Of a stretch of DNA of 64,000 nucleotides, positions 34,448 through 42,686 are shown piece after piece. The notes beneath the pieces were generated by a model that worked only from the letters and a program-made list of their open reading frames with translations, was not told where the DNA came from and did not search any database. Every line of letters begins with the position of its first letter. Position 1 is the stretch's first letter. Source of the DNA: Micromonospora humi (GTDB taxonomy: Bacteria; Actinomycetota; Actinomycetes; Mycobacteriales; Micromonosporaceae); contig NZ_FMDM01000003.1 in the NCBI RefSeq assembly GCF_900090105.1, positions 1-64,000 of the forward strand, given 5' to 3'. Made by a program: the position numbers and the translations under genes.

Positions 34448-35400
34448 GCCGCCACCTCCGTGGGCTCCTCGGCGCCGTGGCCGGTCAACGTGAAGAACAC
34501 CTCGTCCAGGCTGGGCAGCCGCAGCGCCAGCTCGACCACCCCGATGCCGGCTTCGTCGAGCCGGCGGACCACCGCGGTGAACGTCGCGTCGTTCTCCACG
34601 GGCACGGTGAGCAGGCCGGGTCGGGGCAGCTCGGGTTCGGCGCCGGTGCCGGCGCGCAGGATGTCGGCGACCTCGCCGATCCGTTCCGGCTCGGTCGGCC
34701 GGACCACGATGGTCTGGCTGCCGGCGATCCGCTTCAGCTCGCCCGGCGTGCCGTGGGCGATCACCCGCCCGTGGTCGATCACCGAGATCTCGTCGGCCAG
34801 CGCGTCCGCCTCGTCCAGGTACTGCGTGGTGAGCAGCACTGTCGAGCCGTCGTCGACGAGCGAGCGGACCACGCCCCACATCTCCTCGCGTTTCGCCGGG
34901 TCCAGGCCGGTCGTCGGCTCGTCCAGGTAGATCACGTCCGGCCGGCCGACGAGGCTGGCGGCCAGGTCGAGCCGGCGGCGCATGCCACCGGAGTACGTCT
35001 TGGCCGGGCGGCCGGCGGCGTCGGTCAGGTCGAACCAGGCGAGCAGCTCCGCCGCCCGGGCCCGCGCGTCGCGCCGGCTCAGGTCGAGCAGCCGACCGAT
35101 CAGCACCAGGTTCTGCGTCCCGGTCAGGTCCTCGTCGACCGAGGCGTACTGCCCGGTCAGCCCGATCAGCCGGCGCACCTGGCCGGCGTCGCGGACCACG
35201 TCGTGGCCACCGACGGTGGCGCGCCCGGAGTCGGGGCGCAGCAGGGTGGCGAGGATGCGCACCGCGGTGGTCTTGCCGGCGCCGTTCGGCCCCAGCACCC
35301 CCAGCACGGTCCCCCGTCGTGCGGCGAGGTCGATCCCGGCCAGCGCGGTCGTCGTACCGAACCGCTTGACCAGGCCCTCCGCCTCGAATGCGTAACTCAT
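34444..35400 (-). CDS. ABC transporter ATPase (DrrA-like)
   Basis: 318 residues: Walker A GPNGAGKT (38-45), Q-loop region LTGQYASVDEDLTG, signature YSGGMRRRLDLAASL, Walker B VIYLDEPTTGLDP, then a C-terminal DrrA-type extension ending in LTGHGAEEPTE. Exports antibiotics or lipids with the permease at 33623. The start follows no strong ribosome-binding site. It lies divergent from the SRPBCC/ArsR operon; the operator at 35465-35524 is in between and could also affect it. Confidence 0.9.
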   Translation of the reverse strand: MSYAFEAEGLVKRFGTTTALAGIDLAARRGTVLGVLGPNGAGKTTAVRILATLLRPDSGRATVGGHDVVRDAGQVRRLIGLTGQYASVDEDLTGTQNLVLIGRLLDLSRRDARARAAELLAWFDLTDAAGRPAKTYSGGMRRRLDLAASLVGRPDVIYLDEPTTGLDPAKREEMWGVVRSLVDDGSTVLLTTQYLDEADALADEISVIDHGRVIAHGTPGELKRIAGSQTIVVRPTEPERIGEVADILRAGTGAEPELPRPGLLTVPVENDATFTAVVRRLDEAGIGVVELALRLPSLDEVFFTLTGHGAEEPTEVAA

Positions 35401-35464
35401 GGCACCGACCTTGGCGGGGGCCGCTGGCAGCGGACGCACACGACGCTGACATCACCACGCACAT

Positions 35465-35524
35465 GCAACAAATGGTTGCGCTTCGCGGTGGTCGGGTCTA
35501 GTGTCAAACGCAACCAATGGTTGC
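35465..35524. promoter_or_regulatory. Double ArsR-type operator
   Basis: GCAACAAATGGTTGC (35465-35479) and GCAACCAATGGTTGC (35510-35524): 15-base sites with arms GCAACCA/TGGTTGC and centres 45 bases apart. The second abuts the ribosome-binding site AGGAGG (35525-35530) of the SRPBCC gene. The ArsR protein encoded by the second gene of that operon is the natural candidate to bind here. Confidence 0.85.
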
Positions 35525-35535
35525 AGGAGGTTGTC

Positions 35536-35982
35536 ATGGAGTACGGAACCATCGAGCGCGAGATCTACGTCGAGGCGTCCCCCGAGATCGTCTTCGAGGT
35601 GGTGAGCAGCCCCGAGCATCTCCGGAAGTGGTGGCCGGACGAAGCCCGCTACGAGCCCACCCCGGGGTCGGTGGGGGAGATCGCCTTCGGTGACACGGTG
35701 GTCCCGTTCACGGTCGTCGACGCGCGCCCGCCCCGCACGTTCTCGTTCCGCTGGACGCACCCGGCCGGCGAGAGCGCGGCCGAGGGCAACTCGCTGCTCG
35801 TCACGTTCGAGCTGACCCCGTCCGGCGCGGGCACGACGCTGCGGATGACCGAGACCGGCTTCCGCGAGATGGGCTGGGAGATCGCCGTCTTGGAGCAGCA
35901 GTACCAGGACCACGTCAGCGGCTGGGACCACTTCCTGCCGCGGCTCGCGCCCTACGCCGCCACGCTGGCCGTCCGGCCGTGA
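35536..35982 (+). CDS. SRPBCC/AHSA1-type protein, first pair
   Basis: 148 residues with SRPBCC features: IEREIYVEASPEIVFEVVSS, HLRKWWPDEARYEPTPGSVG, FSFRWTHPAGESAAEGN and the C-terminal helix QYQDHVSGWDHFLPRLA. Typical partner of an ArsR regulator; presumed to bind a small ligand or assist a chaperone. AGGAGG five bases before the ATG. Its last four bases overlap the ArsR GTG, giving translational coupling under the double operator. Confidence 0.87.
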   Translation: MEYGTIEREIYVEASPEIVFEVVSSPEHLRKWWPDEARYEPTPGSVGEIAFGDTVVPFTVVDARPPRTFSFRWTHPAGESAAEGNSLLVTFELTPSGAGTTLRMTETGFREMGWEIAVLEQQYQDHVSGWDHFLPRLAPYAATLAVRP

Positions 35983-36329
35983 GCACCGCCCTGGTCGAAC
36001 CGGTCGACGACGACCTCTGGTCCGCGATCGGCGACCCGACCCGCCGCCGGATGCTCGACCTGCTGCTCGCCGCCGACGGTGGCACCGCCACCTCGCTGAG
36101 CCGGCAGATGCCGGTCACCCGCCAGGCGGTCGCCAAGCACCTCGGCGTGCTCGACCGGGTCGGCCTGGTCCGGGGCGACCCCGCCGGCCGGGAACGGCGC
36201 TACCGCGTCGACGACGCCCAGCTCGCCCGCGCGGTGGCCCAGCTCGCGTCCGTCGGCTCCGCCTGGGACGCCCGACTGCGCCGGATCAAGCGGATCGCCG
36301 AGGACATCCAACGCGCCCGACCGGAATGA
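35979..36329 (+). CDS. ArsR-family transcriptional regulator, first pair
   Basis: 116 residues, winged helix: DLWSAIGDPTRRRMLDLLLA, then SLSRQMPVTRQAVAKHLGVL (recognition helix) and GRERRYRVDD (wing). The metal-binding cysteines of classical ArsR are absent, so it is probably a non-metal sensor. GTG start overlaps the SRPBCC stop. It should autoregulate through 35465-35524. Confidence 0.88.
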   Translation: MSTALVEPVDDDLWSAIGDPTRRRMLDLLLAADGGTATSLSRQMPVTRQAVAKHLGVLDRVGLVRGDPAGRERRYRVDDAQLARAVAQLASVGSAWDARLRRIKRIAEDIQRARPE

Positions 36330-36362
36330 CGACGAGAGACAGGGAGATCGTGCGGCACCAGG

Positions 36363-36455
36363 TGGGGGTCGTACCTGCTCAGCCTGAAGGCGCTGGTGGA
36401 GACCGGCGAGGGCGCGCCGTCACCGCGCGACGTGCCGATCAGTGACTGGCACTGA
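36363..36455 (+). pseudogene. 3' fragment of another SRPBCC gene
   Basis: Thirty codons WGSYLLSLKALVETGEGAPS, then PRDVPISDWH and a TGA at 36453-36455: this is the usual C-terminal end of an AHSA1 protein that follows ArsR genes. No start or upstream domain exists. It overlaps the 3' end of the minus-strand gene at 36439. Confidence 0.75.
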
Positions 36456-37161
36456 CCGGGCCGATGCCGGTGAGTAGGGCGAGGTGTTCGGTCCAGAGCC
36501 ATCGCAGGTAGCTGCGCAGCCGCTCCGGCGTGGCGATCCAGCCCTCGTCGGGATAGCGGAGCAGCCGCCCGACCTCGCCGGCCACCAGGTCGTAGCCGGA
36601 CGCCCCGGTCTCCGGGACCGGGGCGTCCGGTGCGACCACCACCGGGAGCGGGACCATCGGGACCCGGAGGCCGCCGTCGTCGCAGGCCCGCAGCACGGTG
36701 AGGTAGACCCGGACCAGGTGGTACGGGGAGACGACGAGCGCGAGACTGTCGATGCCCAGGCCCCGGACCCGGTCGACGATCCACCTGGCCTGCCGGCCGG
36801 TGTCGGTGGCCGGCTCGGCCTGGAGCACGACCCCGTCGACCCGGCGCAGACCGAGACCCCGCAGGCGGTCCAGGGTGAGCGGACGGTAGGTCCGTTCGGC
36901 CGGGTTGGTGCCGGCCACCAGCAGGTGGCGCAGCGTCGGGCCGGACTCCCAGGCGCGGATCGCGTCGGCAAGGCGCCAGTCCTCGCCCTGGCCGGTGGGC
37001 ACGACCAGCGCGTCGACCCGCTCGGCGGCGCGACCGGGAAGGGTGAGGACCATCGTCACCGCCTCCAGCACGGCGAGGAACCGGTCGGCGGGGACGTCCG
37101 CGAACGCCTCCGCCGGCACGACCCGCGGCAGCGCCCTTGGCGGGCGGGAAACACTCGTCAC
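36439..37161 (-). CDS. YdcF-like (DUF218) protein
   Basis: 240 residues: RVDALVVPTGQGEDWRLADA, LRHLLVAGTNPAERTYRPLT and LALVVSPYHLVRVYLTVLRA fit the DUF218/SanA/YdcF Rossmann-like fold, which binds S-adenosylmethionine or cell-wall precursors in some members. No transmembrane helix is present, unlike SanA. GTG start, with CAGGAT ~7 bases upstream. Divergent from the Uma2 locus. Confidence 0.72.
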   Translation of the reverse strand: MTSVSRPPRALPRVVPAEAFADVPADRFLAVLEAVTMVLTLPGRAAERVDALVVPTGQGEDWRLADAIRAWESGPTLRHLLVAGTNPAERTYRPLTLDRLRGLGLRRVDGVVLQAEPATDTGRQARWIVDRVRGLGIDSLALVVSPYHLVRVYLTVLRACDDGGLRVPMVPLPVVVAPDAPVPETGASGYDLVAGEVGRLLRYPDEGWIATPERLRSYLRWLWTEHLALLTGIGPVSASH

Positions 37162-37201
37162 GTCCGTGATCCTGCCAGCCGGTCTCGCCTAGGGTGGCGG
37201 C

Positions 37202-37758
37202 ATGAGCGCTGAGGCCGTCGGCATGCACATGCCCGCCGTCGTGACGCTCGACGACGTGGCGACGATGAACGCCGCCGACCCGAACGGTCACCGCTACGAG
37301 ACCAGCCCCGACGGGGTCCTGTCGGTCATGCCGCGGCCCGACTCGGAGCACGCGATCATCGCGAGCCGCCTCTTCGCCTGGCTGATCATGGCCGCTGGCC
37401 CGCCGAACAGGTGCTCCAGGCGGTCGGCGTACGCGTTCCCGGGCGCAACGGCGACGGCGGCCGGATCGCCGACCTGAGCGTGTGGCGCAAGCCGCCCGGG
37501 CGTGGGGTCTGGTCGGCCGTGGCCGACCTCGTACTGGCGGTCGAGATCGTCTCGCCCGGTTCGGAGGCGATGGACTCGGTGACCAAGGTCCGGGAGTACG
37601 CCTCGGCCGGTATCCCGCGCTACTGGGTGGTCGAACGGGACGGTCCGCAGACCGTGACGCTCCACGAGCTGACCGGCGACGGCCGGTACGCCGAACACGC
37701 CCGGATGCCGCTGGCCTGGCTGGTGCAGACCGCACCCGCCGACCACCTCGACCGGTAG
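37202..37758 (+). pseudogene. Uma2 family (DUF820) endonuclease-like gene with a frameshift
   Basis: The first frame encodes MPAVVTLDDVATMNAADPNG and DGVLSVMPRPDSEHAIIASR up to AWLIMAAG near 37395; the rest of the family (EQVLQAVGVRVPGRNGDGGR, DLSVWRKPPG, LVLAVEIVSPGSEAMDSVTK) continues in another frame to a stop at 37758. GCTGGC is present where GCTGGCTGGC would be expected, consistent with loss of four bases from a tandem GGCT. Uma2 proteins have a PD-(D/E)XK fold; the key D and E residues are retained. A TAGGGT box (37190-37195) lies six bases before the ATG. Confidence 0.82.
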
Positions 37759-37794
37759 GACGAGGGGCCCGCCGAACCGGCGGAACCCCTCGTC
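37759..37794. terminator. Bidirectional hairpin between convergent genes
   Basis: Arms GACGAGGGG (37759-37767) and CCCCTCGTC (37786-37794) plus inner CGCCG/CGGCG, separated by a small internal bulge. It lies immediately after the Uma2 stop and 12 bases beyond the substrate-binding-protein stop. Confidence 0.82.
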
Positions 37795-37806
37795 GTCACG
37801 CGCCGC

Positions 37807-38694
37807 TCAGGCGAGCGTCTTCAGGTAGTCGGGGTTGGCCTTCAGCCACTCCTCGACGGCCTTCTCCTCGTCGCCCTTGTGCGTGGTGAACATCAGCTCC
37901 TCCAGCGAGGCGAGCTGGTCACCGTCCATCTTGAACTTCTTCAGCATGTCGGCGACCTCGGGGAAGTCCGTGCCGAAGCCCTTACGGCCGAACGTGTTGA
38001 TCTGCTCGGCCTGGCCCAGCGTGCCCTTCGGGTCGGCCAGGTCCTTCAGCTCGTACTTGGCGTAGGCCCAGTGCGGGTGCCAGAGCGTGACCACGATCGG
38101 CTTCTTGTTCGCGATGGCGCCGTCGAGCGCGGCCAGCATGGCCGGGGTGGACGACGTCTTGAGCTTCATCGAGCCCTCCAGGCCGTACTTCGGCAGCACC
38201 TGCTCCTGGGTGGCCTTGGTGAGGCCGGCGCCCGGCTCGATGCCGACCATCTCGCCGCCGAACGTGCCGGCCTTGGCGGCCAGGTCCTCCAGCGAGTCGA
38301 TGCCCTCGACGTACTTCGGCACCGCGATGCTGAGGCTGGCGTCGTCGTGCCAGACGCCCAGCTTCTCCAGCTTGTCGCCGTACTTCTCCAGGTAGGAGGC
38401 GTGGGTCAGCGGCAGCCAGCCGTCCAGGAACAGGTCGATGTCGCCGTTGGCGAGACCGCCGTAGACCAGGCCGGCCTCCAGGTTCTTCAACTGGACCTGG
38501 TAGCCCTTGTCCTCGAGGATGTTCTGCCACAGGTGCGAGGCGGCGATCGCCTCGTCCCAGGCCATGTAGCCGATGGTCAGCTTCTTGTCGCCGCCGGACG
38601 CGCCGTCCGACTTCTCGCCGCAGGCGGTCGCGCCGCCGAGAGCCAGGGCGGCGGTCACCGCCAGCGCGAGGACGCGCTTCACTGTCGTGATCAC
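37807..38694 (-). CDS. Glycine betaine/proline ABC transporter substrate-binding lipoprotein
   Basis: 295 residues: lipoprotein signal VITTVKRVLALAVTAALALG with Cys25 (GGATAC), then an OpuAC-like solute-binding domain: KKLTIGYMAWDEAIAASHLW, GLANGDIDLFLDGWLPLTHA and VVTLWHPHWAYAKYELKDL carry the tryptophan residues that cage quaternary ammonium ligands. GTG start with AAGGAAAGGA upstream. Third gene of an importer operon transcribed ATPase, permease, binding protein, with a 77-base gap after the permease gene. Confidence 0.93.
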   Translation of the reverse strand: MITTVKRVLALAVTAALALGGATACGEKSDGASGGDKKLTIGYMAWDEAIAASHLWQNILEDKGYQVQLKNLEAGLVYGGLANGDIDLFLDGWLPLTHASYLEKYGDKLEKLGVWHDDASLSIAVPKYVEGIDSLEDLAAKAGTFGGEMVGIEPGAGLTKATQEQVLPKYGLEGSMKLKTSSTPAMLAALDGAIANKKPIVVTLWHPHWAYAKYELKDLADPKGTLGQAEQINTFGRKGFGTDFPEVADMLKKFKMDGDQLASLEELMFTTHKGDEEKAVEEWLKANPDYLKTLA

Positions 38695-38771
38695 AGAATT
38701 TCCTTTCCTTGCGGGGTTGCCGGCGCTCGCGCGTACGCGCAAGCAGGGGTGCCGGCCGGACGGGCGACGGG

Positions 38772-39665
38772 TCAGGCGGCCTCCCGCGCGAGGCGTTGCG
38801 CCCGCGCGGAAGGGAACCGGTCGCCCAGGGAGTCGGTGAGCCGGTCGAGCACGACGGCGAGGACCACGACGGCGATCCCGCCCTCGAACCCGCTGCCCAC
38901 CTCGACCTGGGAGAGCGAGAAGATGATCACGTCGCCGAGACCGCCGGCGCCGACCATGCCGGCGATGACCACCATGGACAGGGACAGCATGATCACCTGG
39001 TTGACGCCGGTCATGATGGTCGGCAGCGCCAGCGGCACCTTGGTGCGCAGCAGCACCATCCACGGTGGCGCGCCGAAGGACTCGGCGGCCTGCACGATCT
39101 CCTTGTCGACCTGGCGCAGGCCCAGCTCGGTCAGGCGGACGCCGGGCGGCATGCTGAACACCACAGTGGCCAGCACGCCCGGCACCGTGCCGATGCCGAA
39201 GAAGAAGAGCGCCGGGATCAGGTAGACGAACGCGGGCATCGTCTGCATGAAGTCCAGCACCGGCCGGGCCACCGCGGACGCCCGCTTGTTCTCGGCCACG
39301 AAGATGCCCAACGGGACGGCCAGCAGCAGGGCGAGCACGCTGGCCACGAGCACCTGCGCGAGCGTGCTCATGGTCTCCTCCCAGTACGGCATCCCGGCCA
39401 CCAGCAGGAGGCCGACCGCGGCGCCGAGGGCGAACTTCCAGCCGCGCAGCCACCAGCCGAGCCCGGCCAGCACCGCCACGACGGCCACCGCGGGCACGCC
39501 GTTGAGCAGTTGTTCGAGCGGGCCGACCAGGGCTTCGACCCCGGCCGTGATCGCGTCGAAGACCGGCCCGAGGGTACGGGTGGCCCAGTCCACCGCGGAC
39601 TCGACCCACTCACCCAGCGGTACCCGGGGCAGCGCGGCGTCGAGCGGGAACTCGCGCAGGCTCAT
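38772..39665 (-). CDS. Glycine betaine/proline ABC transporter permease
   Basis: 297 residues with six or seven transmembrane segments; the ProW/OpuAB-type core contains LDFMQTMPAFVYLIPALFFF and the EAA-like loop AAESFGAPPWMVLLRTKVPL. The N-terminal extension (1-60) is periplasmic or amphipathic, as in ProW. ATG overlaps the ATPase stop by four bases. Confidence 0.93.
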   Translation of the reverse strand: MSLREFPLDAALPRVPLGEWVESAVDWATRTLGPVFDAITAGVEALVGPLEQLLNGVPAVAVVAVLAGLGWWLRGWKFALGAAVGLLLVAGMPYWEETMSTLAQVLVASVLALLLAVPLGIFVAENKRASAVARPVLDFMQTMPAFVYLIPALFFFGIGTVPGVLATVVFSMPPGVRLTELGLRQVDKEIVQAAESFGAPPWMVLLRTKVPLALPTIMTGVNQVIMLSLSMVVIAGMVGAGGLGDVIIFSLSQVEVGSGFEGGIAVVVLAVVLDRLTDSLGDRFPSARAQRLAREAA

Positions 39666-40933
39666 GCCGACATCTCCTTTCCGGCGGCCGCGTCGAGGTC
39701 GGCCGGTGCGGGCGCCGCCGGCGACGGCTCGACCGGGGCCGGCTCGTCGGGTGTGGCGCTGGCGAGCGCGCTGAGCAGCGTGATCCGGGGGATCACCCCG
39801 GCCAGTCGCCCCCGGTCGTCCAGCACGGCCACCGGGTGCCGGCTCTCCGCGCAGTCGGCGAAGAGGTCGGCCACCGAGGTGTCCTCGGTGACGGTGCGGA
39901 CCTGGTCCGTGACGACGTGTCCGTCGAGGTTGGTCCGGTTCTCGCGCAGCGCGCGCAGCACCTCGTCCTCGGTCACCGTGCCGAGGAACCGCTTTCCCGG
40001 ACCGGTCACGTAGACCACCGAGGTCTGGGTGTCCCGTAGCGCCTTCGCGGCGACCCGCGGCCCGGCGCCCACGTCGAGCACCTGGTGCGGCTTCTCCATC
40101 ACGGAGGCGGCGGTGAGGATGCGGGTGCGGTCCACGTCGGCCACGAACTGCGCCACGTACCCGTTGGCCGGGTCGGTGAGGATCTCCTCGGCGGTGCCGA
40201 TCTGGACGATCCGGCCGTCCCGCATCACCGCGATCCGGTCACCGAGGCGCATCGCCTCGTTCAGGTCGTGGGTGATGAAGATGATCGTCTTGCCCAGTTC
40301 GGCCTGGAGTTCCAGGAGCTGGTCCTGGATCTCCCGGCGGATGAGCGGGTCGAGCGCCGAGAACGCCTCGTCCATGAGCAGGATGTCGGTGCCGGCGGCC
40401 AGCGCGCGGGCCAGGCCGACCCGTTGCCGCATGCCGCCGGAGAGGTCGTGCGGGAGGTTGTCCGCCCACTCGGTCAGGCCGACCATCCGCAGTGCCTCCA
40501 TGGCGCGCTCGCGCCGCTCCGGCTTGGGCAGGCCGGCGACCTCCAGCGCGTACCCGGCGTTCTCCGCCACCGTGCGGTGCGGCATGAGCGCGAAGTGCTG
40601 GAAGACCATGCTGATCTTGTCCCGGCGCAGCTTGCGCAGCGCGGCGGGCTTGAGCGAGGTCAGCTCGACCCCGTCCACCCGGACGCTGCCGGAGGTGGGG
40701 CGGAGCAGGCCGTTCAGCATCCGGATGAGGGTCGACTTCCCGGAGCCGGAGAGGCCCATCACGACGAAGATCTCGCCGGGGCGTACCTCGAAGGTCGCGT
40801 CGACGACGGCGGCGGTGGCCGGGAGGCCGGCCAGGGCCTCGGCGCGTGGCGCGCCGTCCGCCAGGCGTCTTACCGCTTCGTCAGCTCGATTCCCGAATAT
40901 TTTGTAGAGCGACTGCACTGCGAGCGCGGACAC
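39662..40933 (-). CDS. Glycine betaine/proline ABC transporter ATPase with CBS domains
   Basis: 423 residues. Walker A GLSGSGKS, Q-loop MVFQHFALMPHRTV, signature LSGGMRQRVGLARALA, Walker B ILLMDEAFSALDP, H-loop ITHD; then a CBS pair (~285-395) that in OpuA senses ionic strength, and a Pro/Ala tail. Imports compatible solutes. GTG start with GAGAGGGG six bases upstream; the N-terminal YKIFGNR is typical of ProV. Confidence 0.94.
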   Translation of the reverse strand: MSALAVQSLYKIFGNRADEAVRRLADGAPRAEALAGLPATAAVVDATFEVRPGEIFVVMGLSGSGKSTLIRMLNGLLRPTSGSVRVDGVELTSLKPAALRKLRRDKISMVFQHFALMPHRTVAENAGYALEVAGLPKPERRERAMEALRMVGLTEWADNLPHDLSGGMRQRVGLARALAAGTDILLMDEAFSALDPLIRREIQDQLLELQAELGKTIIFITHDLNEAMRLGDRIAVMRDGRIVQIGTAEEILTDPANGYVAQFVADVDRTRILTAASVMEKPHQVLDVGAGPRVAAKALRDTQTSVVYVTGPGKRFLGTVTEDEVLRALRENRTNLDGHVVTDQVRTVTEDTSVADLFADCAESRHPVAVLDDRGRLAGVIPRITLLSALASATPDEPAPVEPSPAAPAPADLDAAAGKEMSA

Positions 40934-41415
40934 GATCCCCTCTCCGACGCGAACCGCCGGCGGATCACGCCGGCGGGAAGCGGTCTGCGGTGTCGTCCGT
41001 CATATCAACATCGGTCACATTGAACGGCTCATGAGGGCCGGCCGAGAAACCTACCGACGTCATCGTGGTTAATCCAGCCGGGACTACGGGGCCTGTGTAA
41101 CTGCACACAGAAAGCGGGAGCCGAATTCGGTCGACCGGGCAGGTCCGGTACGCGCGCGCCACGCCCGCGCGACAAGCGTTTCCGCTCGCCCAGAAGTTAC
41201 TTCCGGCGATTGTGGGCGGTTGTGCCGTCCGCTCGCGAATATGAAGGCGCCGATAGCGGACCGTCACGCGTTCGTCATATTCGCCCACCGGTTGCCGGTC
41301 CGATGTCGCCGTCCCATTCCGGAATGGGACGCGCCGGACCGGAGGGCGGCGCGGCGTCGTCGAAACGACTTCCGGGAATTGTGCGTCGTCCGGCGTGGCA
41401 GGGCATACTCGCCGG
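40934..41415. other. 482-bp intergenic region with two inverted repeats
   Basis: Divergent control region of the betaine importer and the heme-oxygenase-like gene, noticeably less G+C-rich than its surroundings. It holds GCGAATATGA (41235-41244) with its exact complement TCATATTCGC (41275-41284), 30 bases apart, and a perfect 20-bp palindrome GTCCCATTCCGGAATGGGAC (41311-41330). No coding potential seen. Confidence 0.65.
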
Positions 41416-42021
41416 ATGCCCGATCAGCCCCGGCCCCCGGCGGTGGCGTCGCCGATGCTTGCCGCGCTGCGCGACGGCACCCGCGACCACCACACCGCGG
41501 TGGAGCGTCGACTGGGCCTGCCGGACCGGATCCGCACCCGGGACGACCTCGCCGCCGCGCTGGCCACGCTGCTCGCCGCCTGGGGGCCGCTGGAGCGGGA
41601 ACTGGCCGCCGCGGACTGGTCCGGACTGCCGCTCGACCCCCGCGTCGGCGAGGCCGCCGCGTTGCTGCGGAGCGATCTCGCCGCCCTCGGCGTCGCCGTC
41701 GACCGGCCGGCCGCCGGGTCGTCGGGCCTGGACCTCGCCACCACCGCCCGGGCCGTCGGCGGCCGGTACGTCCTGCTCGGCAGCGCCCTGGGCGGCCGGG
41801 TCGTCGCGCCGGAGGTGGAGCGCCGGCTCGGTCTGCGCGCGGGGGAGGCGACCGGCTTCTTCCGCCGGGTCGGGGGCACGCCGGGCCGCGACTGGCGGGC
41901 CTTCCGCCTCGCGGTGGGCGGTCGGGAGTGGTCGGTCGTGGAGGTGACGGCCGCGGTGGACGCCGCGCGGTCGACGTTCGACCTGGTCGGTCGCGTCGAG
42001 GTGGCCCGCCCCTCCGGCTGA
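41416..42021 (+). CDS. Biliverdin-producing heme oxygenase-like protein
   Basis: 201 residues, helical. MLAALRDGTRDHHTAVERRL places His25/His26 where the proximal heme ligand sits, and GGRYVLLGSALGGRVVAPEV corresponds to the distal helix with glycine-rich kink. Such bacterial heme oxygenases open heme to biliverdin for iron release or bilin synthesis; no phytochrome gene is nearby. ATG lies six bases after CATACT, a possible leaderless promoter box. Confidence 0.78.
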   Translation: MPDQPRPPAVASPMLAALRDGTRDHHTAVERRLGLPDRIRTRDDLAAALATLLAAWGPLERELAAADWSGLPLDPRVGEAAALLRSDLAALGVAVDRPAAGSSGLDLATTARAVGGRYVLLGSALGGRVVAPEVERRLGLRAGEATGFFRRVGGTPGRDWRAFRLAVGGREWSVVEVTAAVDAARSTFDLVGRVEVARPSG

Positions 42022-42024
42022 CGG

Positions 42025-42615
42025 TCACGCCGGGCGGGCGGGGCCCAGATCGCTCGCGACGACCCGCAGTGCGCGGGCCAGTTCCGCCGCCGAGGGGGCG
42101 GCGGCCGGGTCGACCAGCCACTGGGCGGCCACGCCGCCGAGCAGCGCCTGGTGGAACGCGCCGAGCGTGAGCGCGGTGGCCTCGTCGGCGCCCGGGTCGA
42201 GCCGGTGGAACACCTCGGCCAGGCCGAGGCGCGCCCTGCGGTTGGCCGCGGCGAACGCCTCGCGCAGCTCGGGGGAGCGGTCCATCCGGGCGATCAGTTC
42301 GAACTGGACCGCCCAGAGCGGACGCAGCCGGGCGAACGATTCGATGATCCGGGTCCAGGCCAGCTCGAACCGCTGCTCCGGATCGGCCGCCGGGCCGGCG
42401 TCGTGCGCCAGCGCGCGGTCCAGCTCCTCGCCCCACTCCGCCATCGCCCCGACGAGCGCCTCGTCGAGCAGCGCCCGGGTGGTGCGGAAGTGGTAGCCGA
42501 TGGCGGCCAGGCTGGTGCCGGCCGCGGCGGCGACGTCGCGCGCGGTGGTGTCGGCGTAGCCCTTCTCGATCAGGCAGCGCTTCGCGCCGGCGAGCAGGTC
42601 CTCCCGGTTTCCCAT
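42025..42615 (-). CDS. TetR family transcriptional regulator
   Basis: 196 residues: MGNREDLLAGAKRCLIEKGY, then TTARDVAAAAGTSLAAIGYH-FRTTRALLDEAL, the TetR helix-turn-helix; the C-terminal ligand domain is TetR_C-like. Divergent from the FAD monooxygenase gene with an operator (42641-42661) in between, so it likely represses that gene and responds to its substrate. ATG 42615. Confidence 0.9.
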   Translation of the reverse strand: MGNREDLLAGAKRCLIEKGYADTTARDVAAAAGTSLAAIGYHFRTTRALLDEALVGAMAEWGEELDRALAHDAGPAADPEQRFELAWTRIIESFARLRPLWAVQFELIARMDRSPELREAFAAANRRARLGLAEVFHRLDPGADEATALTLGAFHQALLGGVAAQWLVDPAAAPSAAELARALRVVASDLGPARPA

Positions 42616-42640
42616 GCGGACAGCGTACCGAAGCGATGGA

Positions 42641-42661
42641 ACATTTGTCTTGCACAAACGT
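42641..42661. promoter_or_regulatory. Putative TetR operator
   Basis: ACATTTGTCTTGCACAAACG plus T: arms ACATTTGT and ACAAACGT (7 of 8 complementary) around a 5-base centre, between the divergent tetR and FAD monooxygenase genes. Confidence 0.7.
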
Positions 42662-42686
42662 GTCACACACCCGTACCGTCGTGACC

